Source: a virus. From it: DNA of 64,000 bases. The stretch spans positions 1 to 64,000 of IMG/VR virus record IMGVR_UViG_3300036715_000626; one strand, written 5' to 3'. The notes beneath the pieces were generated by a model that was given only the letters and a program-made list of their open reading frames with translations, had not been told where the DNA came from and searched no databases. Positions 53,425-62,052 of the stretch are shown here, piece by piece (position 1 is the stretch's first letter; every line of letters begins with the position of its first letter). A program made the translations under genes and the position numbers.

Positions 53425-55059
53425 TTACAATGTGTAGTATTTGATAAGGTTAGCGATCGATGTATCGTTAAGAAGAGTACGATCTTTAGAGAACGCATGT
53501 TTGAAATTTACTTTCGCAGAATTCGCTTTACGTGTAGTTTTGTTAGCAAGTAACGCAATGACCGTTACTAATGCTTGATACGTTTTCAAACGTTCTGCAC
53601 CGAATGTCCACAAGTTATCAAAACGATGAAGTTTGATTTCATGGAATGCGTCTGTTGCATAGTGATGGAATACCATATTGACGAGATCAAATTTAACACG
53701 GAATGCTTGATAAACCGGAGTATCGACAACTGATGTCAATACGTTGTAAAGATCATAGTTACGCCCAGCACAAACTTGATCAGGAAGCATAGGTGTAGAA
53801 TTACCCATATCAGCATTATAACTAATAAGCTTACTAACCAATGTACGGAATTCGAGTGTACCTTCAGCAAGAATCTTATCAAGTTTGTCTTCAAATGACA
53901 TTTTGCTATCGTGAATAATAGCGTGTACATCATCAAGTGACAACTGTGGTTTCTCAGGTGCTGTATCAGCTGCTGATAACGGAGCGACTGTTGGTGCTGG
54001 TGTAACTTCAGGAGCTGCCGGAACATCAGATACTACTGGTACATCTACAACAGGAGCTGCTGGTTCAGATACTACTGGTGCGTCTACAACAGGTGTTACT
54101 GGAACAACGGTGTCAGCGATAACTGTAGCTGTTGCTACGTCTGGTGTAACTTCAGGAGTTGGAACATTTTCTACCGGAGCTGTTACTGGTGTATCGTCTA
54201 CAGGAGTAGTAGCGGTTGCATCAACAGGAGTTGGAACTTCAGAAACAGTAGCAGGTGTTGTTGTGTCAACAACTGTGGCGGTGTCTAACGCTGGTGCGTC
54301 TACAACAGCCGTGGTGCCAGGCGCTACGGCGTCTACAGGTACCACGACCGTATCAACTGCTGGTGTGTCTGCAGCAGTTGTATCAACTGCTGGAGTAGTT
54401 GCAGCAGTTGTATCAACTGCTGGAGTAGTTGCAGCAGTTGTATCAACTGCTGTTGTGTCTGTAGCAACTGTATCTACAGTTGCAGTAGTTGCAGCAGTTG
54501 TGTCAACTGCTGATGTGTCTGCAGCAGTTGTATCAACTGCTGGTGTATCTACAGCAGTTGTGTCAACTGCTGATGTGTCTGCAGCAGTTGTGTCAACTGC
54601 TGATGTGTCTGCAGCAGTTGTATCAACTGCTGGTGTATCTACAGCAGTTGTATCAACTGCTGGTGTAGTTGTAGCAGTTGTATCAACTGCTGGTGTATCT
54701 ACAGCAGTTGTATCAACTGCTGGTGTATCTACAGCAGTTGTATCAACTGCTGGTGTATCTACAGCAGTTGTATCAACTGCTGGTGTGTCTGTAGCAGTTG
54801 TATCAACTGCTGGAGTAGTTGCAGCAGTTGTATCAACTGCTGTTGTGTCTGTAGCAACTGTATCTACAGTTGCAGTAGTTGCAGCAGTTGTATCAACTGC
54901 TGTTGTGTCTGTAGCAGTTGTATCAACTGCTGATGTGTCTGTAGCAGTTGTATCAACTGCTGATGTGTCTGTAGCAGTTGTATCAACTGCTGTTGTATCT
55001 ACAGTTGAGGTATCGCTACCAGTTGACGTCGGAGTGGTATATTGTTTTGTCTTAGCCAT
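53425..55059 (-). CDS. DTTAV-repeat protein with C-terminal globular domain (544 aa)
   Basis: The start is the ATG at 55059 (AGGAG upstream); the frame to 55125 is an artefact of openness. Residues ~15-240 are a tandem low-complexity array of five-residue steps such as AVDTT, ATDTS and PAVDT, in larger ten-residue units. A Pro/Val/Ala-rich region follows to ~365. The last ~180 residues (from APEKPQLSLDDVHAII) form a helical globular domain ending IANLIKYYTL. Such Thr/Asp/Ala arrays often form extended stalks or are disordered. No signal peptide is seen. The role is unknown, possibly a virion or surface-exposed protein. The gene ends in a strong terminator. Confidence 0.85.
   Translation of the reverse strand: MAKTKQYTTPTSTGSDTSTVDTTAVDTTATDTSAVDTTATDTSAVDTTATDTTAVDTTAATTATVDTVATDTTAVDTTAATTPAVDTTATDTPAVDTTAVDTPAVDTTAVDTPAVDTTAVDTPAVDTTATTTPAVDTTAVDTPAVDTTAADTSAVDTTAADTSAVDTTAVDTPAVDTTAADTSAVDTTAATTATVDTVATDTTAVDTTAATTPAVDTTAATTPAVDTTAADTPAVDTVVVPVDAVAPGTTAVVDAPALDTATVVDTTTPATVSEVPTPVDATATTPVDDTPVTAPVENVPTPEVTPDVATATVIADTVVPVTPVVDAPVVSEPAAPVVDVPVVSDVPAAPEVTPAPTVAPLSAADTAPEKPQLSLDDVHAIIHDSKMSFEDKLDKILAEGTLEFRTLVSKLISYNADMGNSTPMLPDQVCAGRNYDLYNVLTSVVDTPVYQAFRVKFDLVNMVFHHYATDAFHEIKLHRFDNLWTFGAERLKTYQALVTVIALLANKTTRKANSAKVNFKHAFSKDRTLLNDTSIANLIKYYTL
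54350..55011 (-). repeat. Tandem 15/30-base coding repeat array
   Basis: Units of 30 bases (two 15-base halves, e.g. GCAGTTGTATCAACT on the plus strand) repeat about 22 times with small changes. Because no frame collects stops, the opposite strand also stays open from 54110 to 55153. Confidence 0.9.
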
Positions 55060-55114
55060 GATCGAATCTCCTAAATTTATATTCATTAATACTGTTAATC
55101 GGGTCATAAACACG

Positions 55115-55137
55115 ACACTAAGCAATATGCTTAGTGT
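55115..55137 (-). terminator. Hairpin after 55131-55868
   Basis: A 10-bp stem ACACTAAGCA with an ATA loop overlaps the stop codon; there is no strong T tract. Confidence 0.6.
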
Positions 55138-55868
55138 TCAGTATGTGCTTTAATAAACTCGATCAAACGCTGGGTACTGTTATCTGTTTTGAGATTGAAT
55201 ACTGGAATATCTGACTCACCAGTGACTCGCAACACAAAGGTAGTATTACCTTGTTGTTTGTAATCGGTCTTTTTATCAACGGTCTCACTACCATCGAGAT
55301 TATAGATAAGCGCAATGTTTAATGGATCATTACAATCTTTACCAAGCATGACGTGAATATCGCGTGATAAAATAGCTCTTACACTCGGAGGTAATTTCAT
55401 AAACCGACCATGTGAATTGAAAGCGATTCCGTACGCCTTTTCACTAGGGCTCATTATAACCGGATTCATAAACTCTTCGTTGTATTTTTTCCAAGGAAGA
55501 TAACAATCGACTTTTGAATTCGGAAGCGCGACGATCTTAAGAGCGAGTTGATCACTCTTATCACCGTTATAACGGAAGGTATACCCTTTAGTAAACAATG
55601 CTTTAGCAAAGTTAATAAACCGTTCTTCCATTTCAGGAGAAAGCGGTTCTTTAACGCTGTGTAAGAAGACACCAAATGTCTTTTTACTACGGCTCATATC
55701 ACTTACAGAAATTTTAACCGGTTTAATATCTTCACTATCCCAAAGACTTACTTTTTTAGGTTTGTTAAAGTTATTCGTATAGGTATTTTTTGTTTCTTGT
55801 GGTGTTTGAGCAGCTGGTTGTTGGAATGCTTTTTCATCGCTTTCTAACATATCAAAAATATCGTCCAT
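55131..55868 (-). CDS. Unknown phage protein (245 aa)
   Basis: An acidic N-terminus (MDDIFDMLESDEKAF), then a Gln/Pro linker, then a beta-rich domain with YLPWKKYN, AFNSHGRFMKLPPSVRAIL and RDIHVMLGKD. ACAAGGAAATTACC precedes the ATG. The pattern seems familiar from jumbo phages but I cannot assign a role. It lies next to RNAP beta', with 47 bases between, so a link to transcription or replication is conceivable. Confidence 0.82.
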   Translation of the reverse strand: MDDIFDMLESDEKAFQQPAAQTPQETKNTYTNNFNKPKKVSLWDSEDIKPVKISVSDMSRSKKTFGVFLHSVKEPLSPEMEERFINFAKALFTKGYTFRYNGDKSDQLALKIVALPNSKVDCYLPWKKYNEEFMNPVIMSPSEKAYGIAFNSHGRFMKLPPSVRAILSRDIHVMLGKDCNDPLNIALIYNLDGSETVDKKTDYKQQGNTTFVLRVTGESDIPVFNLKTDNSTQRLIEFIKAHTEH

Positions 55869-55915
55869 GGTAATTTCCTTGTGTAATGTTCACTAATAAC
55901 GGGGATTTAAAAAAA

Positions 55916-57175
55916 TTATTTAATAGCGTCAGCTATGTTAAATTCTAATGTCTGTATAGGTTTAAAGTGCATTGCTGACATTGATGTTGCTAGCATAATA
56001 CTACTTATATCTGTAACAAGAATAGCAATACCTGTTTTATAGTTAGCAATTGACTTACTAGCACAAATAGCGCAAAACTTATTTCCTTTTTCTCTACAAT
56101 ATTGCGGAGATCGTATGGTAATAACTTTACCTAAATACTGTTCAGGTTCTGTTATTAATTCACTTGTTTTATTTGGTAGGATTATATACCGATCTAGTAA
56201 GTTACTAACATTATTAACGGTAACTATTACTGTTTTACCTACACTAGTACCACAATCTCCATCAGAGATAGTAAGGCTTGATACCGCTCTAAGAATATCT
56301 TTAGCGGCTGATCCACCTTTCTGTGTTTCTTTACCGCGATCATAAGATCCAGAACGTGATGTGTTAAACATGTTAGTAAGTAATTGCTTATCTTTAGGGA
56401 ATCCTTCTAATAGAGAATTCTCTACTAATGCAGCTTGTCCTGATTTCTTATCAAACCCTACTTCAGAGCCAAAAGTGAGATACAGTTTACTACGCGCAGA
56501 ACTTGCTTTACCAGATGTCATTTTACCCATCGTAGGATCATCTTTTAACCACTCGGCATCATATGCTTTAAGAGCTGTTTCAAATTCTACAATCTTGGAT
56601 TGGTCTTTTACCCAGTCTTCACCATACTTAGTTAGCATCTCTTTAACAAGTTTCTTTTTAAACTCGGTTATCCCTTTAGGAGGTAACATAGTTCTTTCAG
56701 TACTAGCATATGTAGTTATACGAGATAACCCATGTAAATAACTACACGCATTTATGAACTCAAGATACTGTGGTACAGTTATTATATCATTAGACATATG
56801 TTTAGCAATGATTGTTTCTAGATCGCCCATTCTAATTCGTTTATCTATAAACGGAATAACATTACCAAAAATATCTGCTAGCATAATCTTATTAACAAGA
56901 ACTCTACCCAACTGTGTTGTTATGTCTTTATCAGCATTAGGTAAATATTCTTTACTAACCGTTACTGTATCAGCCATAGTCAAAGCAGGAGTTTTACCGT
57001 CAACTCCATCTAGGACAGTAAATACATCATCAATATTAACGTAGTATTTATTATCTTCTATTTTACAATAATCTAACTTTGGGTTAACCGCTACTACAAA
57101 CAAGGTATAAAACCATTCTAACTTACGGTGTAATCGTTTTTTAAATACATAATTTATATATTCTGACTTAGTCAT
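55916..57175 (-). CDS. Phage multisubunit RNA polymerase, beta' C-terminal part
   Basis: The ATG at 57175 with AAGG seven bases ahead gives 419 residues. Near residues 270-310 the segment FNTSRSGSYDRGKET, then SAAKDILRAVSSLTISDGDCGT, matches the bacterial trigger-loop region through the EDCGT motif. A cysteine set CREKGNKFCAICASKSI near 360 matches the second beta' zinc site. GIAILVTDISSIMLATSMSAMHF corresponds to [21 protein letters not shown]. The catalytic NADFDGD motif lies in the other beta' half, which is not in this window. With the beta half at 2832-5015 this fits the split polymerases of phiKZ-like phages. Confidence 0.92.
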   Translation of the reverse strand: MTKSEYINYVFKKRLHRKLEWFYTLFVVAVNPKLDYCKIEDNKYYVNIDDVFTVLDGVDGKTPALTMADTVTVSKEYLPNADKDITTQLGRVLVNKIMLADIFGNVIPFIDKRIRMGDLETIIAKHMSNDIITVPQYLEFINACSYLHGLSRITTYASTERTMLPPKGITEFKKKLVKEMLTKYGEDWVKDQSKIVEFETALKAYDAEWLKDDPTMGKMTSGKASSARSKLYLTFGSEVGFDKKSGQAALVENSLLEGFPKDKQLLTNMFNTSRSGSYDRGKETQKGGSAAKDILRAVSSLTISDGDCGTSVGKTVIVTVNNVSNLLDRYIILPNKTSELITEPEQYLGKVITIRSPQYCREKGNKFCAICASKSIANYKTGIAILVTDISSIMLATSMSAMHFKPIQTLEFNIADAIK

Positions 57176-57177
57176 GG

Positions 57178-58068
57178 TCAAACCTTATTTTCAATTTCTA
57201 TCATATATTGGTTAGCATTACGTGCTAATATACCATGATCAAACGCTGGATTCGTAATAGCATCAATATTGAAATACAAATCAAAATAGTCAAACATAGA
57301 ATACCGTGAATCTATACCCATATAGAAAGTAGCCGCTATTTCTAAAGCAGCTAAATTAACATCGTTTATTGTGTTTACTGTAGCATACATTTTTTCTATA
57401 TATTCGATAACAGGTTGATCGTGATAACCTTCCTTACGAATGGTAGAAACTATGACTGTGTTATCATAATCTTTATTTATGTTACTAATGAAATTTACAA
57501 TACTCATATCATCGTTATCAAGAACTATTGTTTCTTTTAGATTATCAATTAGTAATCCTAATCGAGTATAAAAATCAATATCTACATCTTCTATAATCTC
57601 AAAGTATTGATGCTCTGGAACCGTAGTGTAAAGTGACAACATATACGATAATTTATTAGTAATATCGCGCTCATCGTCAGTGATAATCGTTTCTATTTCA
57701 TATGTAACTTCTGGGGATAATGTATGTATAATGTAAATCCCGTTCACTACTTCACTAAGTAACTTAAAGGTTGTAGCTTGGTTTAGGAATACTCCTATAT
57801 GTTCAAGATACTCCATAACTACAGATGATATAACTTTCTCCATAACCAATACTGTGTTATCACCAAGATTTTCATCATTCTCAGCAACATCTATTAAGTC
57901 ACCTTCTAACTCAGTTATGTCTAAAAAATAGACACTGGACATCAATCGATTCATATTATCAACAGTAGTCAATAACCCAATTATCGTAGTATATCGTTCT
58001 AAAGAAACTTTGTTTGCGATATAATCTTTTAAGTACGTAGACACAGAATATGCTGCTGTATTCATCAT
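57178..58068 (-). CDS. Unknown protein upstream of RNAP beta' (296 aa)
   Basis: AAAGGATGT precedes the ATG pair at 58068. A helical acidic protein with no recognised motif. Its TGA is two bases before the beta' start codon, so the two are translated together. It could be an extra polymerase subunit of the kind phiKZ-type enzymes carry, but that is only suggested by position. Confidence 0.8.
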   Translation of the reverse strand: MMNTAAYSVSTYLKDYIANKVSLERYTTIIGLLTTVDNMNRLMSSVYFLDITELEGDLIDVAENDENLGDNTVLVMEKVISSVVMEYLEHIGVFLNQATTFKLLSEVVNGIYIIHTLSPEVTYEIETIITDDERDITNKLSYMLSLYTTVPEHQYFEIIEDVDIDFYTRLGLLIDNLKETIVLDNDDMSIVNFISNINKDYDNTVIVSTIRKEGYHDQPVIEYIEKMYATVNTINDVNLAALEIAATFYMGIDSRYSMFDYFDLYFNIDAITNPAFDHGILARNANQYMIEIENKV

Positions 58069-58155
58069 ACATCCTTTTATTTTTTATTCATGGAACTATA
58101 AAGATTAATTTTATAGTTAAATAATGTATGATACACACTATATAAGGGAATTATT

Positions 58156-58701
58156 ATGGCAAAGAAAAAAACACCTAAACCAGAGGTTGTTGTGGCGGAT
58201 GGAACTAACACAGGAGAAGAGTTTACACGTAACCAAAAATTAAATTGGGAAGACATCGCATTGGCTCGCAGTGAAGCATGTAAGTCACTGATCGCGCAAC
58301 AAAGTTTGACACTTGAATTAACTAAAACTTATTCTGATATAATCGAATCAGATATTGAATTAAAAGAAACCATTCTTGGAATTTCAAACTCGTACGATGA
58401 TATCGTTGATGAAATCGTCGGTATCGACGAAGCTTACAAAATGCGTACCGGTGAAGTAGCCAATGGCGATGAAGAACTTGAGTATCTACAAATCGCAGAG
58501 CGCTATATCGCTATGCAAGAAAAAGTAGCTAACATTTCAAGTTCTGGTTTTATGGACGTCTTTGTTACCTTGAAAATTAAGGGTGTCGCAGGAATTGACA
58601 CAACTGACCTAAACGCTATCGCAGAGGCTGTAGTTGATGGTAAAAAAGATATTATCAATACTATTAAAGAAGCAGAAGCTTCTACTGAAAAGGAGAGTTA
58701 A
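58156..58701 (+). CDS. Unknown helical tail-operon protein (181 aa)
   Basis: AAGGGAATTATT precedes the ATG. A basic start (MAKKKTPKPE) is followed by an acidic all-helical body. Its stop overlaps the start of the next gene by one base. It heads a four-gene plus-strand group that I take to be hub or tail-assembly related. Confidence 0.8.
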   Translation: MAKKKTPKPEVVVADGTNTGEEFTRNQKLNWEDIALARSEACKSLIAQQSLTLELTKTYSDIIESDIELKETILGISNSYDDIVDEIVGIDEAYKMRTGEVANGDEELEYLQIAERYIAMQEKVANISSSGFMDVFVTLKIKGVAGIDTTDLNAIAEAVVDGKKDIINTIKEAEASTEKES

Positions 58702-60281
58702 TGGCTGATGATGTAAATACACCGGAAAGTGATGTTAGTCAGGAAGCACCTGTTAATACAGAACCACAACCCGAAACAAAAGAAGAACCAACACAGGTTC
58801 CTGTGCATGATGAGCCAGTTCCTAAGTATAGTGACAACCATCAAGCTACGTCGCCATATACGGATGAGAAAGCTTATGAAAAAAATAAAGGCTCGGATCT
58901 TGGTGTTGGTATGCCGGTAGCAGTAGCAAGTAAGATCATGCAGTTTTTAGATGTTTTGGAAAAACTTACTGAAGATGAAGTACAAGCGCGCTACACGCCG
59001 GAAGCTCTTGTGGCTGGCGGTATCGGTATTAATTCTATTAACCAAACTACGCACAAGGATATCTATGCTAGCGAGCTTAATGAAGATACCGATAAATTTG
59101 TAAACGGTATTAAGTTTATGGATCAAGATCTTAATTTACGACCGTTACCACTTAAAACAAATGCAGGTAAAGTTACTGGTGATATGGCTAAAGCCAGATT
59201 CACATCTATCCTTGGTATTGGTGAAGTTGTACAGATCCCGTTACATCATAGCGGTATTTGGATTGCTATTAGTCCTCCTAAGGATAACGAACTTATCAAT
59301 CTCGAAAACGCGTTATCGTCTAATCAGATTTTGTTAGGTCGTTTAACAAGTACGCTTGTATACTCTAACTACTCAGTTGTGTTTAATCGTATTCTTGTTG
59401 ATTTCATTTTAGATCATATGGTCGCTACGAGTCTTAAACTTACTGAAGAGGATGATATTCGTAACTATATCTTAATACAAGATCTCTACCCGTTAGTATT
59501 AGGTCTTATTACATCAATGTATCCTGATGGGTATAATATTACTCGTTCGTGCGCTAACACTATCGTAGAAGACGAGAATGGAGTTCCTGTATGTACATTT
59601 GTTTCTACTGCTAAAGTAGATCCTAAAAAATTACTTTGGTTAAACAGAACATCTCTTAACAAAGAGATGATGATGCATATGTCAAAACGCACGCCTAGCA
59701 GCGTTACGGTAGAAGACGTTAAATATTACCAATCTACTATTAACAAACTTGCTGACCAAGAAATCATCGTCACTGCTACCAATGGAACTATTATTAATAT
59801 TACCCTCACATCACCTACCTTGTTCGATTATATTACAAACGGTGAGTTATGGGTACAAAATGTTATTAAGAAAGCTGAAGATATCTTTGTAACTACTGAT
59901 ACTGCGGAAATTAAGAACGGTAAAGTATCTGATGTATTGTCAGCTGTATTACTTGGTATTTACAACGTATACGTCAAACGTATCGAAAGTGATGGAGCGG
60001 AAGTTGATGACCGTTACAGTATCGATGAAATTCTTGACACCATCTCGAGTGATGAGAAAATTCTTGATGAGTTTATCGAAAAAGTCCGTGCGTACATTAA
60101 TGGTGCGGTAATTGCGATTGTTGCTACACCTGACTTCGTTTGTCCTAATTGCCGTTCAAACCAACCAACACATGAACTCAAAGCGTTTAAAGATCTTGTT
60201 CCTCTTAATGTGGTAGAGAATTTTTTCGCCCTAAGCGCTCTCAGAATCAACAAAATTCGAAACCGAAACATCACGTCTTAG
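58701..60281 (+). CDS. Probable hub/tail-assembly protein with CxxC motif, frameshift donor
   Basis: The 526-residue protein has a Pro/Glu-rich disordered start (to ~70), a large folded middle, and near the end FVCPNCRSNQP followed by PLNVVENFFALSALRI. A CxxC element just before a hydrophobic helix resembles the gp26-type hub or chaperone proteins of T4-like phages (from memory). Codons 507-509 are AAT TTT TTC, forming the slippery heptamer T TTT TTC at 60221-60227, and the normal frame stops 17 codons later, while the -1 frame is open for 159 more codons. AAAAGGAGAGTTA precedes the ATG. Confidence 0.82.
   Translation: MADDVNTPESDVSQEAPVNTEPQPETKEEPTQVPVHDEPVPKYSDNHQATSPYTDEKAYEKNKGSDLGVGMPVAVASKIMQFLDVLEKLTEDEVQARYTPEALVAGGIGINSINQTTHKDIYASELNEDTDKFVNGIKFMDQDLNLRPLPLKTNAGKVTGDMAKARFTSILGIGEVVQIPLHHSGIWIAISPPKDNELINLENALSSNQILLGRLTSTLVYSNYSVVFNRILVDFILDHMVATSLKLTEEDDIRNYILIQDLYPLVLGLITSMYPDGYNITRSCANTIVEDENGVPVCTFVSTAKVDPKKLLWLNRTSLNKEMMMHMSKRTPSSVTVEDVKYYQSTINKLADQEIIVTATNGTIINITLTSPTLFDYITNGELWVQNVIKKAEDIFVTTDTAEIKNGKVSDVLSAVLLGIYNVYVKRIESDGAEVDDRYSIDEILDTISSDEKILDEFIEKVRAYINGAVIAIVATPDFVCPNCRSNQPTHELKAFKDLVPLNVVENFFALSALRINKIRNRNITS
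60221..60227 (+). promoter_or_regulatory. -1 ribosomal frameshift slippery heptamer
   Basis: T TTT TTC in the frame of 58701-60281, the canonical X XXX XXY arrangement in which both tRNAs can re-pair after a one-base backward slip. The overlap and the lack of a start site for the downstream frame support use. Confidence 0.7.
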
Positions 60282-60706
60282 ATATTGATTTCTTTAATTT
60301 AACCAATACCACAAAATACATCGACGATGTTTTGTACTTGTTAGACAGATGTCTAACAAGTCCTGAGAGCGCATTATTATTAGCCGATCTATATGATGCT
60401 GAATATGTAGTTGATAAACGATTTGATCGTAAATTAGATGTTAACGAAGGTATATTTGGACCTGTGCTACATAGAGAGAGTGAGAGTCTTTATGAGTTTA
60501 ATCAACTTGATATTATTCTAGATGAGTACATACAATTTGACATACTGAAAATGTACGGGTTATCCATTGATAAATATATGGAACTAACACGGTACGAACG
60601 TAGTGTATTAACGAAGAAAGCTTTGGACGCTATGCAAAAAATAAACGAAGAAGCTGAACGTTTAAGACGTGACAAGAATAACATGATGGGAGACTTAGAT
60701 AGATAA
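60227..60706 (+). CDS. -1 frame extension, gp26-like tail chaperone half
   Basis: This frame is open from inside the end of 58701-60281 to the TAA at 60706. The first start-like codon is a TTG at 60332 with no Shine-Dalgarno site, whereas residues before it (HHVLDIDFFNLTNTTKYIDDVLYLLDR) look like real coding sequence. Read by frameshift, it would add 159 residues to give a product of about 668. Its end (LKMYGLSIDKYMELTRYE followed by a charged helix) resembles the C-terminal halves of tail-assembly chaperones and gp26-type hub proteins. Independent translation from the TTG is the alternative. Confidence 0.75.
   Translation, partial: RPKRSQNQQNSKPKHHVLDIDFFNLTNTTKYIDDVLYLLDRCLTSPESALLLADLYDAEYVVDKRFDRKLDVNEGIFGPVLHRESESLYEFNQLDIILDEYIQFDILKMYGLSIDKYMELTRYERSVLTKKALDAMQKINEEAERLRRDKNNMMGDLDR
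60337..60360 (+). other. Perfect hairpin inside the frameshift extension
   Basis: CTTGTTAGAC pairs perfectly with GTCTAACAAG around a four-base centre, 110 bases after the slippery site, with a second small palindrome ACATCGACGATGT at 60318-60330. It might influence frameshifting at a distance, or may be incidental. Confidence 0.4.
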
Positions 60707-61395
60707 TGGGAAAACCTATTTCAATATTAATCGATCTAGATAGTTTATTAGATACTCGGTTACCAGTAGTGTATACACTCGATCCGGTATTAGCTTCTAC
60801 CATTATCGATAATGGAGAATACTCTAAGCGTAGAAAGGATATCTTTGGTAATATATCAAATGATATCTTTAAACCTATGTATAATGCTCGTAATAAGGGA
60901 GTACTATCGTTAGCTACACCCACTGGTATAATGAGATTCTTATTACCTTACGTAGCTGAGACTAAGATGGATCTTAAAAATAGTGACGGTCTAAACGATT
61001 TTTATATTTATATCAATGTCTATCCGTATAGTTTAGATATGACTGAACTTATCGAACTTGAGGGTGCGTTTACTCCTGTATTTGGAGATAACCGTATTAA
61101 GTTTGTTCATATGGATTTCGATGAATTATCGCCTAAATGGATTGATAACAATCTTGAAACATTGATATTATATAATGCTATCGATTGGGTTGAATATCAT
61201 ACAGCTAATACTAATATCATAAGAACACCACTTATAAGTAAGATACTTGTAGGTCCAGCTATAGCTGAAGGTAGTATTAAGACCGAAGATATAAACAAAG
61301 AGTTTTTTAAAGACATCTCTATATCATTAGGTAGTCTTATAAATTATCAAGCTATCGATGCCTCTTGTTTCTGTAGTTTACTTGTTGAAATTTAA
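60706..61395 (+). CDS. Unknown protein in the hub/tail-assembly group (229 aa)
   Basis: It starts at a TAATG overlap with the previous stop. It opens ISILIDLDSLLDTRLP, superficially like a HAD phosphatase motif I, but the pattern is not completed and this N-terminus is probably structural. The rest is mixed alpha/beta. Coupling to the frameshift gene suggests the same assembly pathway. The function is unknown. Confidence 0.8.
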   Translation: MGKPISILIDLDSLLDTRLPVVYTLDPVLASTIIDNGEYSKRRKDIFGNISNDIFKPMYNARNKGVLSLATPTGIMRFLLPYVAETKMDLKNSDGLNDFYIYINVYPYSLDMTELIELEGAFTPVFGDNRIKFVHMDFDELSPKWIDNNLETLILYNAIDWVEYHTANTNIIRTPLISKILVGPAIAEGSIKTEDINKEFFKDISISLGSLINYQAIDASCFCSLLVEI

Positions 61396-61417
61396 AAAAA
61401 AATGAGACTAAATAAAT

Positions 61418-61447
61418 ACATATACATACCCTAGGGTATGTATATGT
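61418..61447. terminator. Bidirectional palindromic terminator
   Basis: A 30-base perfect palindrome sits between the convergent genes 60706-61395 and 61447-62052, touching the latter's stop. Confidence 0.75.
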
Positions 61448-62052
61448 TATACTAATCTATCGAAATAGATACCTTCTTTACGACCCCAGTCTTTTAAGAC
61501 CTTAGTACGTAGTGCGATATCCTCTGCGTAACAATTTCCTTTAGTGGATCTTGCACCATAACCGCCACAATTATAACTCGCTACCATGTATTTATATGTG
61601 TTTGATACATGTTTACTTTCCCAATGTGCTTTCCACATAGAAAGATGGTTAAGAGCTATTTCACTAGCAAACTTATCATCGTATAATAGTCGGTATTTAA
61701 CTTGTGAAGCAGTATATTTATGTTTTATTTCGGGGAGCTTCATAGCCTCCGATAACATCTGTTGAAACGTTCCGAAAGAACCTGGATAAGCGGTATGACT
61801 ACCATCGCGCATATTGATTTTGTTTTGTCCAAAATCTGATTCTTTCCAACCCATACTCGCTAGTGTATATCCTAAGTTATGTTTAGCGCCGGTACGGAAT
61901 GATTGGATTAGTACTGCCTTTTGTTTAGGACTCAATGAGTCCAGCTCTTTCATATAGGTTGCTTGCTTTTCAGCATACTCCATATTTTTATTCTGGTGTA
62001 CGCTAGCACTTAAGCTCGCTATTAGAGCTATTATCAAAAGTAGAGTTTTCAT
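61447..62052 (-). CDS. Secreted lytic transglycosylase (SLT/lysozyme-like)
   Basis: With the start at 62052 (GAAGGATGACC upstream; the frame otherwise runs to 62070) the 201-residue protein opens with a signal peptide or signal anchor, MKTLLLIIALIASLSASV. The catalytic glutamate is E71 in GWKESDFG, followed by SFGTFQQM at 92-99 and a C-terminal ASYNCGGYG, the ES.FG / G.FQ / YN.G pattern of family-1 transglycosylases. It would cleave peptidoglycan from the periplasm, most likely in lysis, although a virion role cannot be excluded. No holin is identifiable beside it. Confidence 0.88.
   Translation of the reverse strand: MKTLLLIIALIASLSASVHQNKNMEYAEKQATYMKELDSLSPKQKAVLIQSFRTGAKHNLGYTLASMGWKESDFGQNKINMRDGSHTAYPGSFGTFQQMLSEAMKLPEIKHKYTASQVKYRLLYDDKFASEIALNHLSMWKAHWESKHVSNTYKYMVASYNCGGYGARSTKGNCYAEDIALRTKVLKDWGRKEGIYFDRLV

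Noticed and set aside
52508-55011. CRISPR-like repeats
   Set aside because: The 18-base and 30-base repeats are contiguous, in frame and translated, with no spacers.
54110-55153. 347-residue plus-strand frame of Val/Ser/Thr/Ala repeats
   Set aside because: It is the mirror of the minus-strand coding array; it lacks a ribosome-binding site and a folded domain, while the minus frame has AGGAG, a globular C-terminus and a terminator.
60332-60706. Stand-alone 124-residue gene starting at TTG
   Set aside because: No Shine-Dalgarno site, and coding-like sequence continues upstream in frame to a slippery heptamer; a -1 frameshift extension explains it better.
60706-61395. HAD-family phosphatase
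   Set aside because: The DLDSLLDTR start resembles motif I only superficially and later motifs are not visible.
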